NCBI GenBank assembly: GCA_022925895.1
Contig: JAKSYS010000397.1
Span: 1-56,885, forward strand
Direction of reading: 5' to 3'
Origin: Fragilaria crotonensis
Lineage: Eukaryota > Bacillariophyta > Fragilariophyceae > Fragilariales > Fragilariaceae
DNA: 56,885 bases
Shown here: piece by piece, positions 31,001 to 40,599 of the stretch
Numbering within the stretch: position 1 is the stretch's first letter
How the letters are laid out: each line of letters opens with the position of its first letter
Translations under genes and position numbers: made by a program
Notes under the pieces: generated by a model
Databases searched by the model: none
Told to the model about the DNA's origin: nothing
What the model saw: only the letters and a program-made list of their open reading frames with translations

Positions 31001-31212
31001 CGAGCGCAACGCGAGGAAAGGGTGGCAACATCCTTGGTAAGTCGCTCAATCGTCTCCTCAGGGGTGACTTCTACGTCTTCAGCGCAGTCGGCACTAGATG
31101 CGGTCGTGAAGACGACAGCTTTGCTCGGTGAACCAACCCCTCCCCTTGTGCCTCCAGAAACGGCGACACCAGTACCATCAGTTGTCGTCTGCGAATTCTT
31201 CATTGGATCCAA
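28015..31212 (-). CDS. ABC1K/ADCK-type kinase fused to a beta-lactamase-like serine hydrolase
   Basis: Intact 1065-residue frame. Residues ~95-200 hold hydrophobic helices. Residues ~210-560 are the ABC1 (UbiB) domain: a K-T-A-Q motif in L-W-T-K-T-A-Q-Y-L-S-S-R-A-D (usual KxGQ), nucleotide loop P-L-A-S-A-S-I-G-Q-V-H, V-I-K-V-Q-H-P with the ATP Lys, G-D-P-H-P-G-N-V-F catalytic loop and L-L-D-W-G metal site. Residues ~660-1060 are a class C beta-lactamase-like domain with the nucleophile in F-S-C-T-K-A-V (S-x-x-K), Y-H-F-M-S-F-G-W and F-G-H-A-G-V-G-G. This architecture is known from a plant ABC1K. ABC1K proteins act in quinone and lipid metabolism of mitochondria or plastids; the hydrolase substrate is unknown. 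Confidence 0.93.
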   Translation of the reverse strand: MDPMKNSQTTTDGTGVAVSGGTRGGVGSPSKAVVFTTASSADCAEDVEVTPEETIERLTKDVATLSSRCARLEAQNILVSVQQLDIAARVTALGMSVCSLYLYLRFVIYTVDMLPPLLEQQLVLHPLLWWILKLSLASYPYLYNRMTYGITHRRFEVFTIAFIVIARTRLARWREKTFVTPERSDVPAFGEDCPEDAIWDANYEVSARFLYVSILRLKGLWTKTAQYLSSRADFMPVAYVRELKRLQDEAPPTDWNDFKLPRKVLDQLTDINPVPLASASIGQVHVARVKATGEKVVIKVQHPSASTLMTDDFWSLKVIARIVAWMDKEYEFFEILMNEWAKEARHELDFVSEAHNLLDAKKSIDTMFQENDVVYTNITNAIPKPVPFQVEIPRPFMHLTSRNFLVMSFCEGGRVDDFEMMEREGISRDAVMDAVSQTFAQMMYVSEIFNGDPHPGNVFLRPGTSVSKEGFTLVLLDWGLAKRMPADKRLAFCQMALAAATLDFGMLLDAFDSVGLKMKRENVAEDMEGMRFLLRDVVQGAKSRKRIKAKIKVDQQRMQARKKGEKIPMDSKAYPGEFFFFVRVNELVHGLGSRLSVEMAYLDVLKPYAERGLLLASRSSQSPSKPPVRVEIKDVPLNDKLLATIKELQDENKVDGAQVCVLDKNGEYLANVTAGTLGGLKRHSLMQNNSLVLGFSCTKAVAATIAHMMVKEGYLDYDEPVCKRVWPNFCPTEKPPPEVAIALDLSPAEVQQRWEWKRRITLRHILMHQAGLWTSMPYTMTIKSLASCETCAAAYEYHPESPEATLLPTRAPGDVSEYHFMSFGWLVAGALCGAYHQRHAKVVTFEEVYSKILEPKLSQETLSLGFRPCGGSGGLAMSQVVTADIRASRMIQQQRESQAMGEDTPQAVNSDVLKAFRGKEFLLDSRIWNCGIAQEANVPSAGGRFSAMGLAHFYHDLGRSGKVLDNATIEMVSTPVATETIVGALQGATVMATDDEERRVSLGLGYQLVSFDKSNHGFGHAGVGGSIGLHHPDSGLSIGFMTNKADGGAEVTTRISRVIMKHFDL

Positions 31213-31567
31213 AGTGAGATGCTACGAATTCGCCGAGACCTGCTGCTCGAATAAGTTCGTTCGGCTTCTCAGAGCTACAATTTGCATTCGTAGCCTGATC
31301 AACACGTGCTTTTCTGGGAACAATTTGCGTTCATTGAATTGCCACTTCTTGTTGTACGAATGACGCTTTCTTCTCGAGTTCATCGTCGTTCCAAAGAAGA
31401 TCTTCTCTGTCGTGCGTGCGTTGTTGTCCATGTCCCTCCGTATGACATATAGTGTATCATATGATATGCGACCTACGCGTTCCATTGAGTCAGCAATTCT
31501 TTACGTGTATGCAGTATGCATAGCAGGTACAAGCACGTCCTTGAATATCCATATTCATACATACTGT
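31213..31567. other. Intergenic, promoter side of the ABC1K gene
   Basis: 355 bp without a recognisable gene. The short ATATGATA-type palindromes near 31447-31465 may be promoter elements, but this is not shown. Confidence 0.4.
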
Positions 31568-31760
31568 ACACCAGAGTCCTGCACTGGGTACCCATACCCA
31601 GTACCCACCCAGTACCCACCCATACCCATGGATAATGGGTGGGTATGGGCACGCCCAACCAGTGGGTGGGTGGGTATGGGTGGTCCAAACTCCACTGCGC
31701 AAATCGTGGGTGGGTAATGGGTGGTCTAACCTGCCCACACGAATCGACCATTGGACTCCA
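31568..31760. repeat. G-rich minisatellite (GTGGGTGGGTATGGGTGG units), copy A
   Basis: Starts with GTACACCAGAGTCCTGCACTGG, then CCCACC/TACCCA units, then two ~58-bp units of GTGGGTGGGTA(A)TGGGTGGTC plus a C-rich stretch. Closely related units occur at 36682-36875. The G-runs could form quadruplexes. Confidence 0.65.
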
Positions 31761-31770
31761 GTACTCCAAG

Positions 31771-31827
31771 TATCCTGTATCCTGTATCCTGTATCCTGTA
31801 TCCTGTATCCTGTATCCTGTAGCTAGT
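31771..31827. repeat. Heptanucleotide microsatellite (TATCCTG)n
   Basis: About seven perfect tandem copies of TATCCTG, ending at CTGTAGCTAG. Confidence 0.85.
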
Positions 31828-31869
31828 AGCCATAGGATACTCCAGTACCATTTCCTAGTGTGCTGCGAG

Positions 31870-33560
31870 GCGCAAATCAATGTTGATTGTCACAATCCCC
31901 AATTTAATTCATATTCTGCGTTCAGACTTGGAGTTGCAGAAAATAGTCCGATCAATGCTTCATTGGTGATATTGATGGCACCCTTGGATTGTATGTACTA
32001 AGCTTACTCATAGACTAGTACACAAATCAATGTGCCTCAATCCCAAAGAACAGGTCCTGGGTGCCAAATTCCTCTGTAGATGCAAAATGTGAGGGCTGAA
32101 ATGGAGATGCAAAAAATGCTACTGTCAGGAATTATGAAGATTTTTGGTCGTACTGACGGCAGCCATTGATTGCAATGGATATGCAAACTGATTGACTAGT
32201 GGGCAATTCAATGAGCAATTTGCAACTATAGCACATTTGATGCTTTCCACTTAAATGGATGATATTCAGTAGGCAGACAGTGAGATAAAACAAAATTGTA
32301 CTGGTGTGGGTTGCTTGGAGTGCATTGATTGTATTGCTTGATGGCATCCTTAGAAGTGCTTCACTTTCCAAGCTCATTGACTTCTTGAACAAGATTCAAT
32401 GCATGATCCCAGAATGCAATAAAAATACTACGCAGAAATTCTTGTTTTGGAAATGATAAACTAGCTGTCATGATGGTTTTTAAGTGTGTATTGGGTGTAT
32501 TGACAGCACCCTTTGATTGTCAGTACTATCCATGCCCATCAACACTTGTTGAATTCAATGCACAAATCAACACTTTGGGTGTGGGATCCTAGTTAAACAG
32601 GTGCAAAATCTGTGGTCAACCTGGGAATTGGAAAGTTTTGGTCAATATTTGTTGAGTTTTTATTGGTTGTGGTATTGATGAATTGATGACACCCATTGAT
32701 GGTAACTGACTTCTGGTAAACTCAGTGCACAAGCAAATCCACACTTGTTTACTTGGTGTAGGATCCGTGCTCAAATGCAAAAACTGCGGTCAGCTATGGG
32801 CATGGAGAAATTATTCTGCCATTGTTTGCTGTATTTTCTTCAGTTGTTTTGTTGACCCTTCTTGATTCTAACAACTTTCACTACAACTGACTGTTGCGCA
32901 AGCAAGTATGCAAAACCCCGGAGTTCACAACTTTTGCAGATTGGGGGTTCCCACTTCAATTCATATTCTGTGGTCAGACTTGGAGATGCGGAAGATGGTC
33001 CTGCCAAAGTCTCTTTCAGTTGCATTGGTGATAATCATGACACCCTTGAATTTTTCGTAGTGAGCTTACTTTTTGGTTGAATCACAAGGCGATGCACAGC
33101 CAAGCCCCAAATAAACAGGGTGCAGGATCCCCATTGCAATGAAAAATCTGAGGGCTGCATTGGAGATGCAGAACAAATCTTCTGTCAAGGATTGTTGAGG
33201 GTGTATCAGAAATGTTTTTGACAACCTAGGATTTTTGTAGTGAGCTTACTTATTGGTTGAAAGGCAAGTTAGTGCACAAGCCCCAAATATACAGGGTGCA
33301 GGGTCCCCATTGTAATGAAAAATCTGAGGGCTGCATTGGAGATGCAGAACAAATCTTCTGTCAAGGATTGTTAAGGGTGTATCAGAAATGTTTTTGACAC
33401 CCTAGGTTTTTTTTGTAGTGAGCTTACTTATTGGTTGAAAGACAAGTTAGTGCACAAGCCCCAAATATACAGGGTGCGGGGACCCCTTTGTAATGCAAAA
33501 TCTGAGGGCTGAATTAAAGATGCAGAAAAAATGTTCTGCCAGAGTTTGTCAAGTTTGCAT
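31870..33560. repeat. Degenerate tandem satellite with a period of about 177 bp
   Basis: A word like 'tgaGGgCTG.aTtGGAGATGCAgAA...TTCTGTCA' recurs near 31924, 32091, 32270, 32436, 32611, 32787, 32970, 33150, 33328 and 33506, spacings of 165-183 bp. Each monomer also carries TGATGGCACCCTTTGATT-like and AAACAGGTGCAGGATCCC-like blocks in the same order. About ten monomers in direct orientation, AT-rich, no coding sequence. The last two or three are nearly identical; the left ones are diverged. Confidence 0.7.
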
Positions 33561-34930
33561 TGATGATACCGACGGCATCCTTTGATTGGAGTGGGTATAT
33601 ATACCCATTGACTAGTGTGCAATTCAGTGGGTAATTTGCCAGAATTGCCGATACAGGGTTTTTTGATTAATGAATATTCTGCAGTCAGACATTAATATTC
33701 CGCAGAATTGTACTGATGTATTTTGTTGAGTGTGTATGGATTGTATTGATGGCATCCTGAGATCCTTTCAACCTTTTTTGCTCATTGACTTCTTGAAGAT
33801 TCAATTATGATGCCAAAATGTGAACAAAAAAATACACAATAATGATCAATACTCAATCAATTTTGGATTTTTAAAAAATCAAAAACTGGCATTTACTCCA
33901 TCATCAAATGCCTGAGACTCATTGGCTGAAGCTCCCGCAACAATATTCGCTTTGGGAGTTTGTGTTGGTGTTAGCGACATAAGTTAACGTGAAATTAAGG
34001 ATGCGATCACATGTTAGCTACTAGTGTTGTAGTTATACAAATCAGAAGTACTTTATGTTCTGAGCTTGTCAGTTGCACTATAACAACCCTGGCATTGACT
34101 TTCGTTGCTGGAGCTTCTGTAAATGAGTCTCAGGCATTTGATGATGGAGTAAATGCCAGTTTTTGATTTTTTTTAAATCCAAAATTGATTGAGTATTGAT
34201 CATTATTGTGTAATTTTTGGTTCGCATTTTGGCATCATAATTGAATCTTCAAGAAGTCAATGAGCAAAAAGGTTGAAAGGATCTCAGGATGCCATCAATA
34301 ATCCATACACACTCAACAAAATACATCAGTACAATTCTGCGGAATATTGTGTCTGACTGCAGAATATTCATTAAAAAAACCCTGTATCGGCAATTCTGGC
34401 AAATTACCCACTGAATTGCACACTAGTCAATGGGTATATATACCCACTCCAATCAAAGGATGCCGTCGGTATCATCAATGCAAACTTGACAAACTCTGGC
34501 AGAACATTTTTCTGCATCTTTAATTCAGCCCTCAGATTTTGCATTACAAAGGGTCCCGCACCCTGTATATTTGGGGCTTGTGCACTAACTTGTCTTTCAA
34601 CCAATAAGTAAGCTCACTACAAAAAACCTAGGGTGTCAAAAACATTTCTGATACACCCTTAACAATCCTTGACAGAAGATTTGTTCTGCATCTCAATGCA
34701 GCCCTCAGATTTTGCATTACAATGGGGACCCTGCACCCTGTATATTTGGGGCTTGTGCACTGACTTGCCTTTCAACCAATAAGTAAGCTCACTACAAAAA
34801 TCCTAGGTTGTCAAAAACATTTCTGATACACCCTCAACAATCCTTGACAGAAGATTTGTTCTGCATCTCCAATGCAGCCCTCAGATTTTTCATTGCAATG
34901 GGGACCCTGCACCCTGAATATTTGGGGCTT
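33100..34930. repeat. Fold-back palindrome of satellite DNA, arms about 820 bp
   Basis: The arm 33100-33923 is repeated in inverted orientation at 34122-34930 with high identity and a spacer of about 198 bp (33924-34121). The arms contain the three most conserved 177-bp monomers plus a ~400-bp unique part ending at the AATGAGTCTCAGGCATTTGA word beside the spacer. The spacer has no ORF of note. The DNA could extrude a very long hairpin. No terminal repeat or target duplication was found. Confidence 0.8.
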
Positions 34931-34984
34931 TTGCATTGACTATCATACTAGCTAGTCAGCATTGAATAAAGGGATACAAAAATC

Positions 34985-35449
34985 CATGGGTGGAACAGTG
35001 AGAAAACCTTTAAGAATTATATTTTGCATCTCTAACTCAGACTTCAGATTATGCACGAACGCAACGTGTAGGAAAAAGACTGTGTACCGGTTACTGGTGT
35101 ACTGAAATCGCTGAACACCGGTAGTAGACTACGGCACTACGGTAGTACACCAAGTACAATCATGATTACGATTTGCCAACAACTGAGTAAATTGATTTGA
35201 CTTTACAACAATAAAAAATTGTACAAAAACCAGGACCATTTTGTAGTAGTAACTCAGAAGCCCTGATGGCATTAGATGTATTGCTACTACTAGCTACTAG
35301 TATGCAAAGTTTAGTACCTAGTACTACATAGATAGGATGGGGGATCAGGAAGAGCACTGCCAAGTTCTAGTTTACCTGCTGCTACCGTAATGATTTTACT
35401 GTACTTCCATCAAATACATTTAGCTGCTGTTTTTCTCTGTCTGCCAAAG
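34985..35449. other. Gene-free AT-rich stretch
   Basis: Ends of the satellite block and short frames only; clusters of GGTAGTAGACTACGGC and ACTAGCTACTAGTA palindromic words at about 35120-35150 and 35290-35325. Confidence 0.4.
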
Positions 35450-36530
35450 CCAAGATATCTTCATCAGCAATCATGTCGACTCCACCAGTCAGATTCCGCA
35501 TCAGGCATTGTCATCGTTCTCCTCTTCAATCATCAGGTTCTGGCATGCAAGATTGTCTTCAGCAGCAGCCAGCAAGAAATGGAGATCCAAGATGTTGTAG
35601 CCACTTGCAGAATTGAGAACTTCTTGTTGTGTCCATTTTACGGAGAAGAAGAAGGTGCTTTGCATTAACATGTATCGCAGTCCCTGTCTCAACCTTTGCA
35701 GCACCTAGCTATCCGGGCACACATGCAACTGTGCACAAGTTTGCCAACTTGTGGTTTCTCTCTCCCCCACCACTTGCTCCAGCTACGTTGCGGTGTACTG
35801 CAGACAGCAGGTGTTTGATTGAACTGTAGTCAGAGTCGTCGGACAACATCCGCACCTCTGACGGTTTCATCATTGTATCCTTGAAGTTGCGAAACATCTC
35901 TTCATTTGAATTGTCATGCTTGGACCTTGTAATGTAAGTGGCAAACTCACCGAACATTTTCTGATGACGGTCATCATTGCCATTTGCAAGACGAGCGAGA
36001 GCAATCTTGGCTTCTTGTTGATTAATTGACGGCTTCCCCAGTTGAAGGAACTCTTCTCCAAATTCACCTGCAATCCTTGTCCGCCTCTCAGTATACATTG
36101 CTGGATGAGTTGCCAAGGCAAGTGCATGTGCTTCTGTGTAGATGGTTGCAAGACAATGGTCTGTTAGTATTGTCATTCAAAACAATATCATCATTATTCA
36201 GGTTCAAGCCTTACTTGACAGCACCATCAAGCTTCTTCAGGTGATATTTTATTGCAACAAAGCATGCATAAACAGCAGACAAGGCAGAAGGAGGTAGCAT
36301 CCTTGCCTTCAAAATAGGTGGGACAGGAACTGATTGTTCGAAAAAGGACTTCGAAAGCGGCGACGCCCTTCCAATACGCCGGATCTGCGACAAGCTGCTT
36401 CAGCTTGTGCAGCTTGTCACACATGTCGATGTCAAGAGAGGGGAGTAAGGGGTTGCTGTTTGATGGACAGCACGTGCATAAAACATGTTTAACTTCTGCA
36501 TTGCGTCTGCCTTGAGAGAATCAAAGTGTT
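35450..36530 (-). pseudogene. Decayed hAT-family transposase (C-terminal part)
   Basis: Reading 36424 downward: L-V-A-D-P-A-Y-W-K-G-V-A-A-F-E-V-L-F, then after a frame change A-V-Y-A-C-F-V-A-I-K-Y-H-L-K-K-L, then a 155-residue frame (35709-36176) with T-I-Y-T-E-A-H-A-L-A-L-A-T-H-P and A-G-A-S-G-G-G-E-R-N-H-K. The 'fW..v ... l.pi ... vy' and '(A/G)-S-x-x-E-R-N' pattern is the hAT dimerisation region. A further frame continues to about 35500. The N-terminal zinc finger and most of the DDE domain are missing and frames are broken, so it is a relic. Confidence 0.55.
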
Positions 36531-36681
36531 GCCGACCACCAGAAAAGAATGATGAAATATTTTACAGGTGTTGTAAACAGCGTCTATTAAACAGCAATTA
36601 AACAAACACATCCATAGTTATAGTTCGCGGAGTGCGTACTACAGTGTGCTCTCGTGTTGTGTCGAACAGGGATTTTTACGC

Positions 36682-36875
36682 GAGGACAACGGGTAGAATG
36701 GGTAATGGGTGGGTATGGGTACGACCTAGTGGGCGTGGGTGGGTAATGGGTGGTCCGAGCTCGACCGTGCGAAGAGTGGGTGGGTCATGGGTGGTCCAAG
36801 CCTGCGTACCGGCTCCCTTGGGTACCCATGGGCACAGGCGTCATACCCAGTGCAGGACTCTGCTGTACACACATT
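36682..36875. repeat. G-rich minisatellite, copy B
   Basis: Two units of GTGGGTGGGT(A/C)ATGGGTGGTCC(A/G)AGC like those of copy A, in the same orientation, but here the CAGTGCAGGACTCTG segment lies at the right end, inverted relative to copy A. It directly abuts the left target duplication of the MULE. Confidence 0.65.
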
Positions 36876-36879
36876 GTAA

Positions 36880-36888
36880 TTATAAATA
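36880..36888. repeat. 9-bp target-site duplication, left (TTATAAATA)
   Basis: TTATAAATA is repeated exactly at 44418-44426 on the other side of the element. Nine base pairs is the typical duplication of Mutator-like transposons. Confidence 0.9.
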
Positions 36889-37368
36889 GGGGAAATTACA
36901 ATATCACGCATTTTTTTGCCACTTTTCAATATAGTACAATGACTTACTATCCACAAATTCGTATTTTACTATATACTACATTTACAATTGTATTTTACAA
37001 TATCACGCATTTTGAAAAGAGACATTTACAATATCACGCATTGTTTTGCCCCTTTTTACTATATCGCTTTTGTCGCCTGCCATGCCCGACCTCCACGGAC
37101 GTCATGGTACACCATCTCGTAACATTCATCAAAGATGGTTCACACTCATCGCTCCACCATGTCGTACATACGCAACGAACATCATCATCACTCACTTCTC
37201 ATCTGTCGTTCGTTTACTAAGCGTCATACTTTGAGTGTGGTCATAATTCTTCTCCCTGCTCTTTTGTTTCAGAACAACAACTCAATCTTCATCTATATGG
37301 TCAACAAAATGGCACCAAATCTGAGATCAACAGTAGTCCCATACACAATCTGCGTCACGGTACTGTAC
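36889..37368 (+). repeat. MULE left terminal inverted repeat
   Basis: Begins GGGGAAATTACAATATCACG. The box ACAATATCACGCATT occurs three times, at about 36898, 36998 and 37029, and is the likely transposase binding site. It ends at GTACTGTAC, after which the two ends of the element diverge. Confidence 0.9.
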
Positions 37369-37474
37369 GACCTATTGAAGCAAATTTCCAATCTTACATA
37401 AACAATGATCTCATCGTGGCATGCTTCATGATGTACCCGTTCTCGTTTCTTCTACTTATTGTCATTGTTACCAA

Positions 37475-40400
37475 CTAGTGCACTAGGACAAGTTCTTCGG
37501 TTGTGCCTCTTCTTCCACAAATGGAACATTTCACAGGAGAATCCTCGCTTTCAATGAACTTACTGCGTTTGCGAATTCGTTTTGTTTTCGGTCGTCCAGA
37601 TTGCCGTTTTGGCACGTTTGGTTCCTTTGTTTCACCATCATATACAGTCGTCTCCAAGCATACAGGAAAACGTTCTTCTTGAAAGTGTTGTGCACGAACT
37701 CAAATGTGTAGAATGGATGGACCAAACTTCTCAGAACATAACTGAATTCCTTTTCCTGCCATTTCCTGAAGACTGCACATGCATGTCGACACGGGTACAG
37801 GAAGTCTTGCCATACCCCAGCTGCTGCACTCCAAGTATGGTTTGACAACAAGGACACGGTCTGGATCTCCATAGGATCGTGCCATCCGTTGCACATTGTC
37901 ATCGCCATTTTCATCAACTATCGATATTGGTTCCACCACCTTGAAGTCACCACACCCCACCTCCAACTCATCGACCGTCATAGACGCAGCGGCATCCACC
38001 TACGTTTTAGAATCTGGGCAACTCTAGGCACCACCTCCGATCCATCTCGTTCAGCATACTTCTTTCGGCAAGCACACACTCTCGTCGTCATTATGTCAAG
38101 AATTTTGTTCACAGCCTCCAGCCATCCAAGATTCCTTGCTTCCGATAACATACTGTTCGCCGACTCGGAAGTGTTCGAAGTTACAATCCCATACCTTGGA
38201 GGCAACTGAGCAGGTGACGGTGACGGTGAATCTGAGTACCACTGAGTACTCTGCCACAGAACACCCGACGCCGTTATGCCTTCCAAATATGTGGCGGCCT
38301 CTGGCTTGACCTTTCGAATCTCATCTAGCAACAGGCTGGCATTTCGTGTTGAGAATGATTTGGCTATTGAACACACAAACTTCGAACACTGCTTTCCATA
38401 CTTCTGCGTTACATTCGCTTCGATGTGTCTAGCACAGCTCATTTCGTACTTATTCGGGAACACCGATTTCAATGCCTCCTTCAGGCCTTTGTCTCTGTCT
38501 GAAATGAAAAGAAACGGCGGCCTAACAACGCCATCCGTGTCAGTGTCGCCATAGCCCTGATCATCAATGATTGGACACGCTTTTTTCAACAATTCAAGCA
38601 TCTTTTTCCACGTTGCTCCATCCTCGTTTCCGGCGGAGATCATAAACCCAATGGGGAAGATGTCATTGCACCCACTGAGAACTGATGCTATGTACAGAGT
38701 TCCCTTGTGTTCGCTCCTCAAATGTGTAGCATCCAACGACACTACTGGTCGAACAAACTTCAGCAACCCATTCATGATACCAGGAAATACATGAAGATCG
38801 ACAAGTCTCTTCTCCTCATCCCTAGTATACCCAATCACAGAACCAGGATTCGTTTTCTTCAAGCCCTCCAAAAATGGGATGACCATTTCGAAGTTTTTCA
38901 CGGAAGCATTTCTCATGCTACTGGTTTGAAAGCGTAGCGCCCTGTACGCTGTCATGTACGAAACGACAACCCCCCGACTTCGTCGCAGCTGTCTTCACAA
39001 CGTCCGCCGGTGTTGGAGCTCCCTTCTTCGTGCGAACTATCTGATCGATAACATCATCAAGCACTGCATTTCGCCTCTTCTTCCACTTTCTCCCATCAGC
39101 TGCCTGTTTAGGTCGGCACACCTCACTGTGCATACCCGTAATCTTTCGGACGCAGAACATACCGTCGGATCGCCGCCTAGATATCAACACACGAAACGGA
39201 CAGTCGACGTGCTCCATACATTGAAATTGTTTGAAACGGTCGCAAATGGAACGTTGCACTCTCAAACGATTACCCGATCTGACCTCATACTTTTCAATAA
39301 ACGGTACCACCTCTTCCAAGGTTGAGAAGCAGTCAACGTTCGCGTCATCAAGGATGTCATACAATACATAATCCTTTGTAGCCACTGAATTTCCCTGCTT
39401 TCTGTCGACTTCCTCTCCTGTCAGGGTGGAAGTGCCGACGCTGTGATCGTGCTTCTCCTTGCCATCGGATTGCAAACTGTACTCGTCACTGCTGTCGCAG
39501 GTGACGTAGTCATCATCATCATCATCTCCCTCAGCCCTGTCGTCGTCGTCGTCGTCATCGTCGTGATTCTCATTCCTCTTCTCTATCCTCGCCTGCGCTC
39601 TGTCTGCTGTTTTTTGCCGATAAAACGTTACTCACCCTGGCAGGACGATCTGCCTCCTCAGCCTGCAACGTTGTCAACACCAGGACAGCAGCACTCACAT
39701 CACTGTCGGAACTGAGCCTTCGTTCCTTCTTTGGTTCTTTATGAATGACCTCCAGCCCAAAACTGTCTAAGATGCTACTTCCGCGCAACTTAGGAAAGCA
39801 ATCACGCACAACCTGACTTGTTGTTCCCAAGTCAGCACCATCCCCAAATACTGTCACCAGCCTACTTCGCAGTTTGGTGACGTCTTGTTGCCGAAACGTT
39901 TCTCTCGTGACATCAATGCCCTCGATGAGGTGTAATACAACACCCACTGCAAACAAGCCGCAGTCAAACCCATTCTTCTGGATGGGACAATCACAATAAT
40001 GCACCCTGCCAATCAGCGCCGCGTCACTTTCCCTTAGGTGTGCATGTTTTCTCGTGTAGAATGAAATTGTGAATGAATAAATTCACAACCTTTACGATGC
40101 AAAGGACATCGGGGTGAACCTGACGTGTGCGGCGTACCAGGAATCATAAAACGTCATGTCATTTACGAACTCCGGCGTTGAGATCGAACAGTCCAGGCAT
40201 AGCACAAAAATGATTTCCCAACACAATCGGGATAAGCAGCCTGTTGAGAGTACGCGGCGATCCAAAACAAGCTTTCATTTGTTGCCGAATACGAGCGACG
40301 TTCCGACTGCGAGCAAGTTTACGTCCTCTCGTCGTCTCGTCTTCCACGAGTTCTGGATTATCATTGATCAAGTCATTACATGAATTGAAGTACTCATAGG

Positions 40401-40497
40401 TGCCAAGGCTTCCTATGTGAGATACATTCGTGGAAATTACCTCCTGGGAGGGACAGATCGCTGCAATATACAGTCCAATAACAAAGTGCTCAGCCAA
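37475..40497 (-). CDS. Ulp1-like protease joined to MULE transposase (frame-broken polyprotein)
   Basis: Read on the minus strand. First an Ulp1/C48 cysteine-protease domain: N-A-W-L just upstream of 40497, V-L-G-N-H-F with the catalytic His (40210-40212), F-Y-D-S-W-Y with the Asp, and C-P-I-Q-K-N-G-F-D-C-G with Gln and the nucleophile Cys (39960-39962). Then an acidic Asp-rich linker (39490-39570). Then the transposase: N-terminal Cys/His finger (39300-39150), D-D-E core with V-S-L-D-A-T-H-L, I-S-D-R-D-K-G and C-A-R-H, S-N-T-S-E-S-A-N-S, and a SWIM finger (P-C-R-H-A-C) plus a K-C-S-I-C-G-R-R-G tail to 37475. Indels interrupt it near 40490, 40190, 39610, 38940, 37990, 37830 and 37650. Ulp1 proteases cleave SUMO-like proteins; Ulp1-bearing MULEs are known in plants. 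Confidence 0.8.
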
Positions 40498-40599
40498 GCA
40501 TTCGTTGACAGCGCAGAAGTGTCATCACTGCTGGGTGATATCCATCCAGAAAAGCGAGGATCTCCCGGAAACGTGCCTCCTTCATGGTATGTTTGTGGT

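Noticed and set aside
31870..34930. CRISPR-like array
   Set aside because: The units are ~177 bp, degenerate and without short spacers, and the genome is eukaryotic.
39443..39715. Hydrophobic plus-strand frame looking like a membrane protein
   Set aside because: It is the antisense of the Asp-rich linker codons of the Ulp1-transposase.
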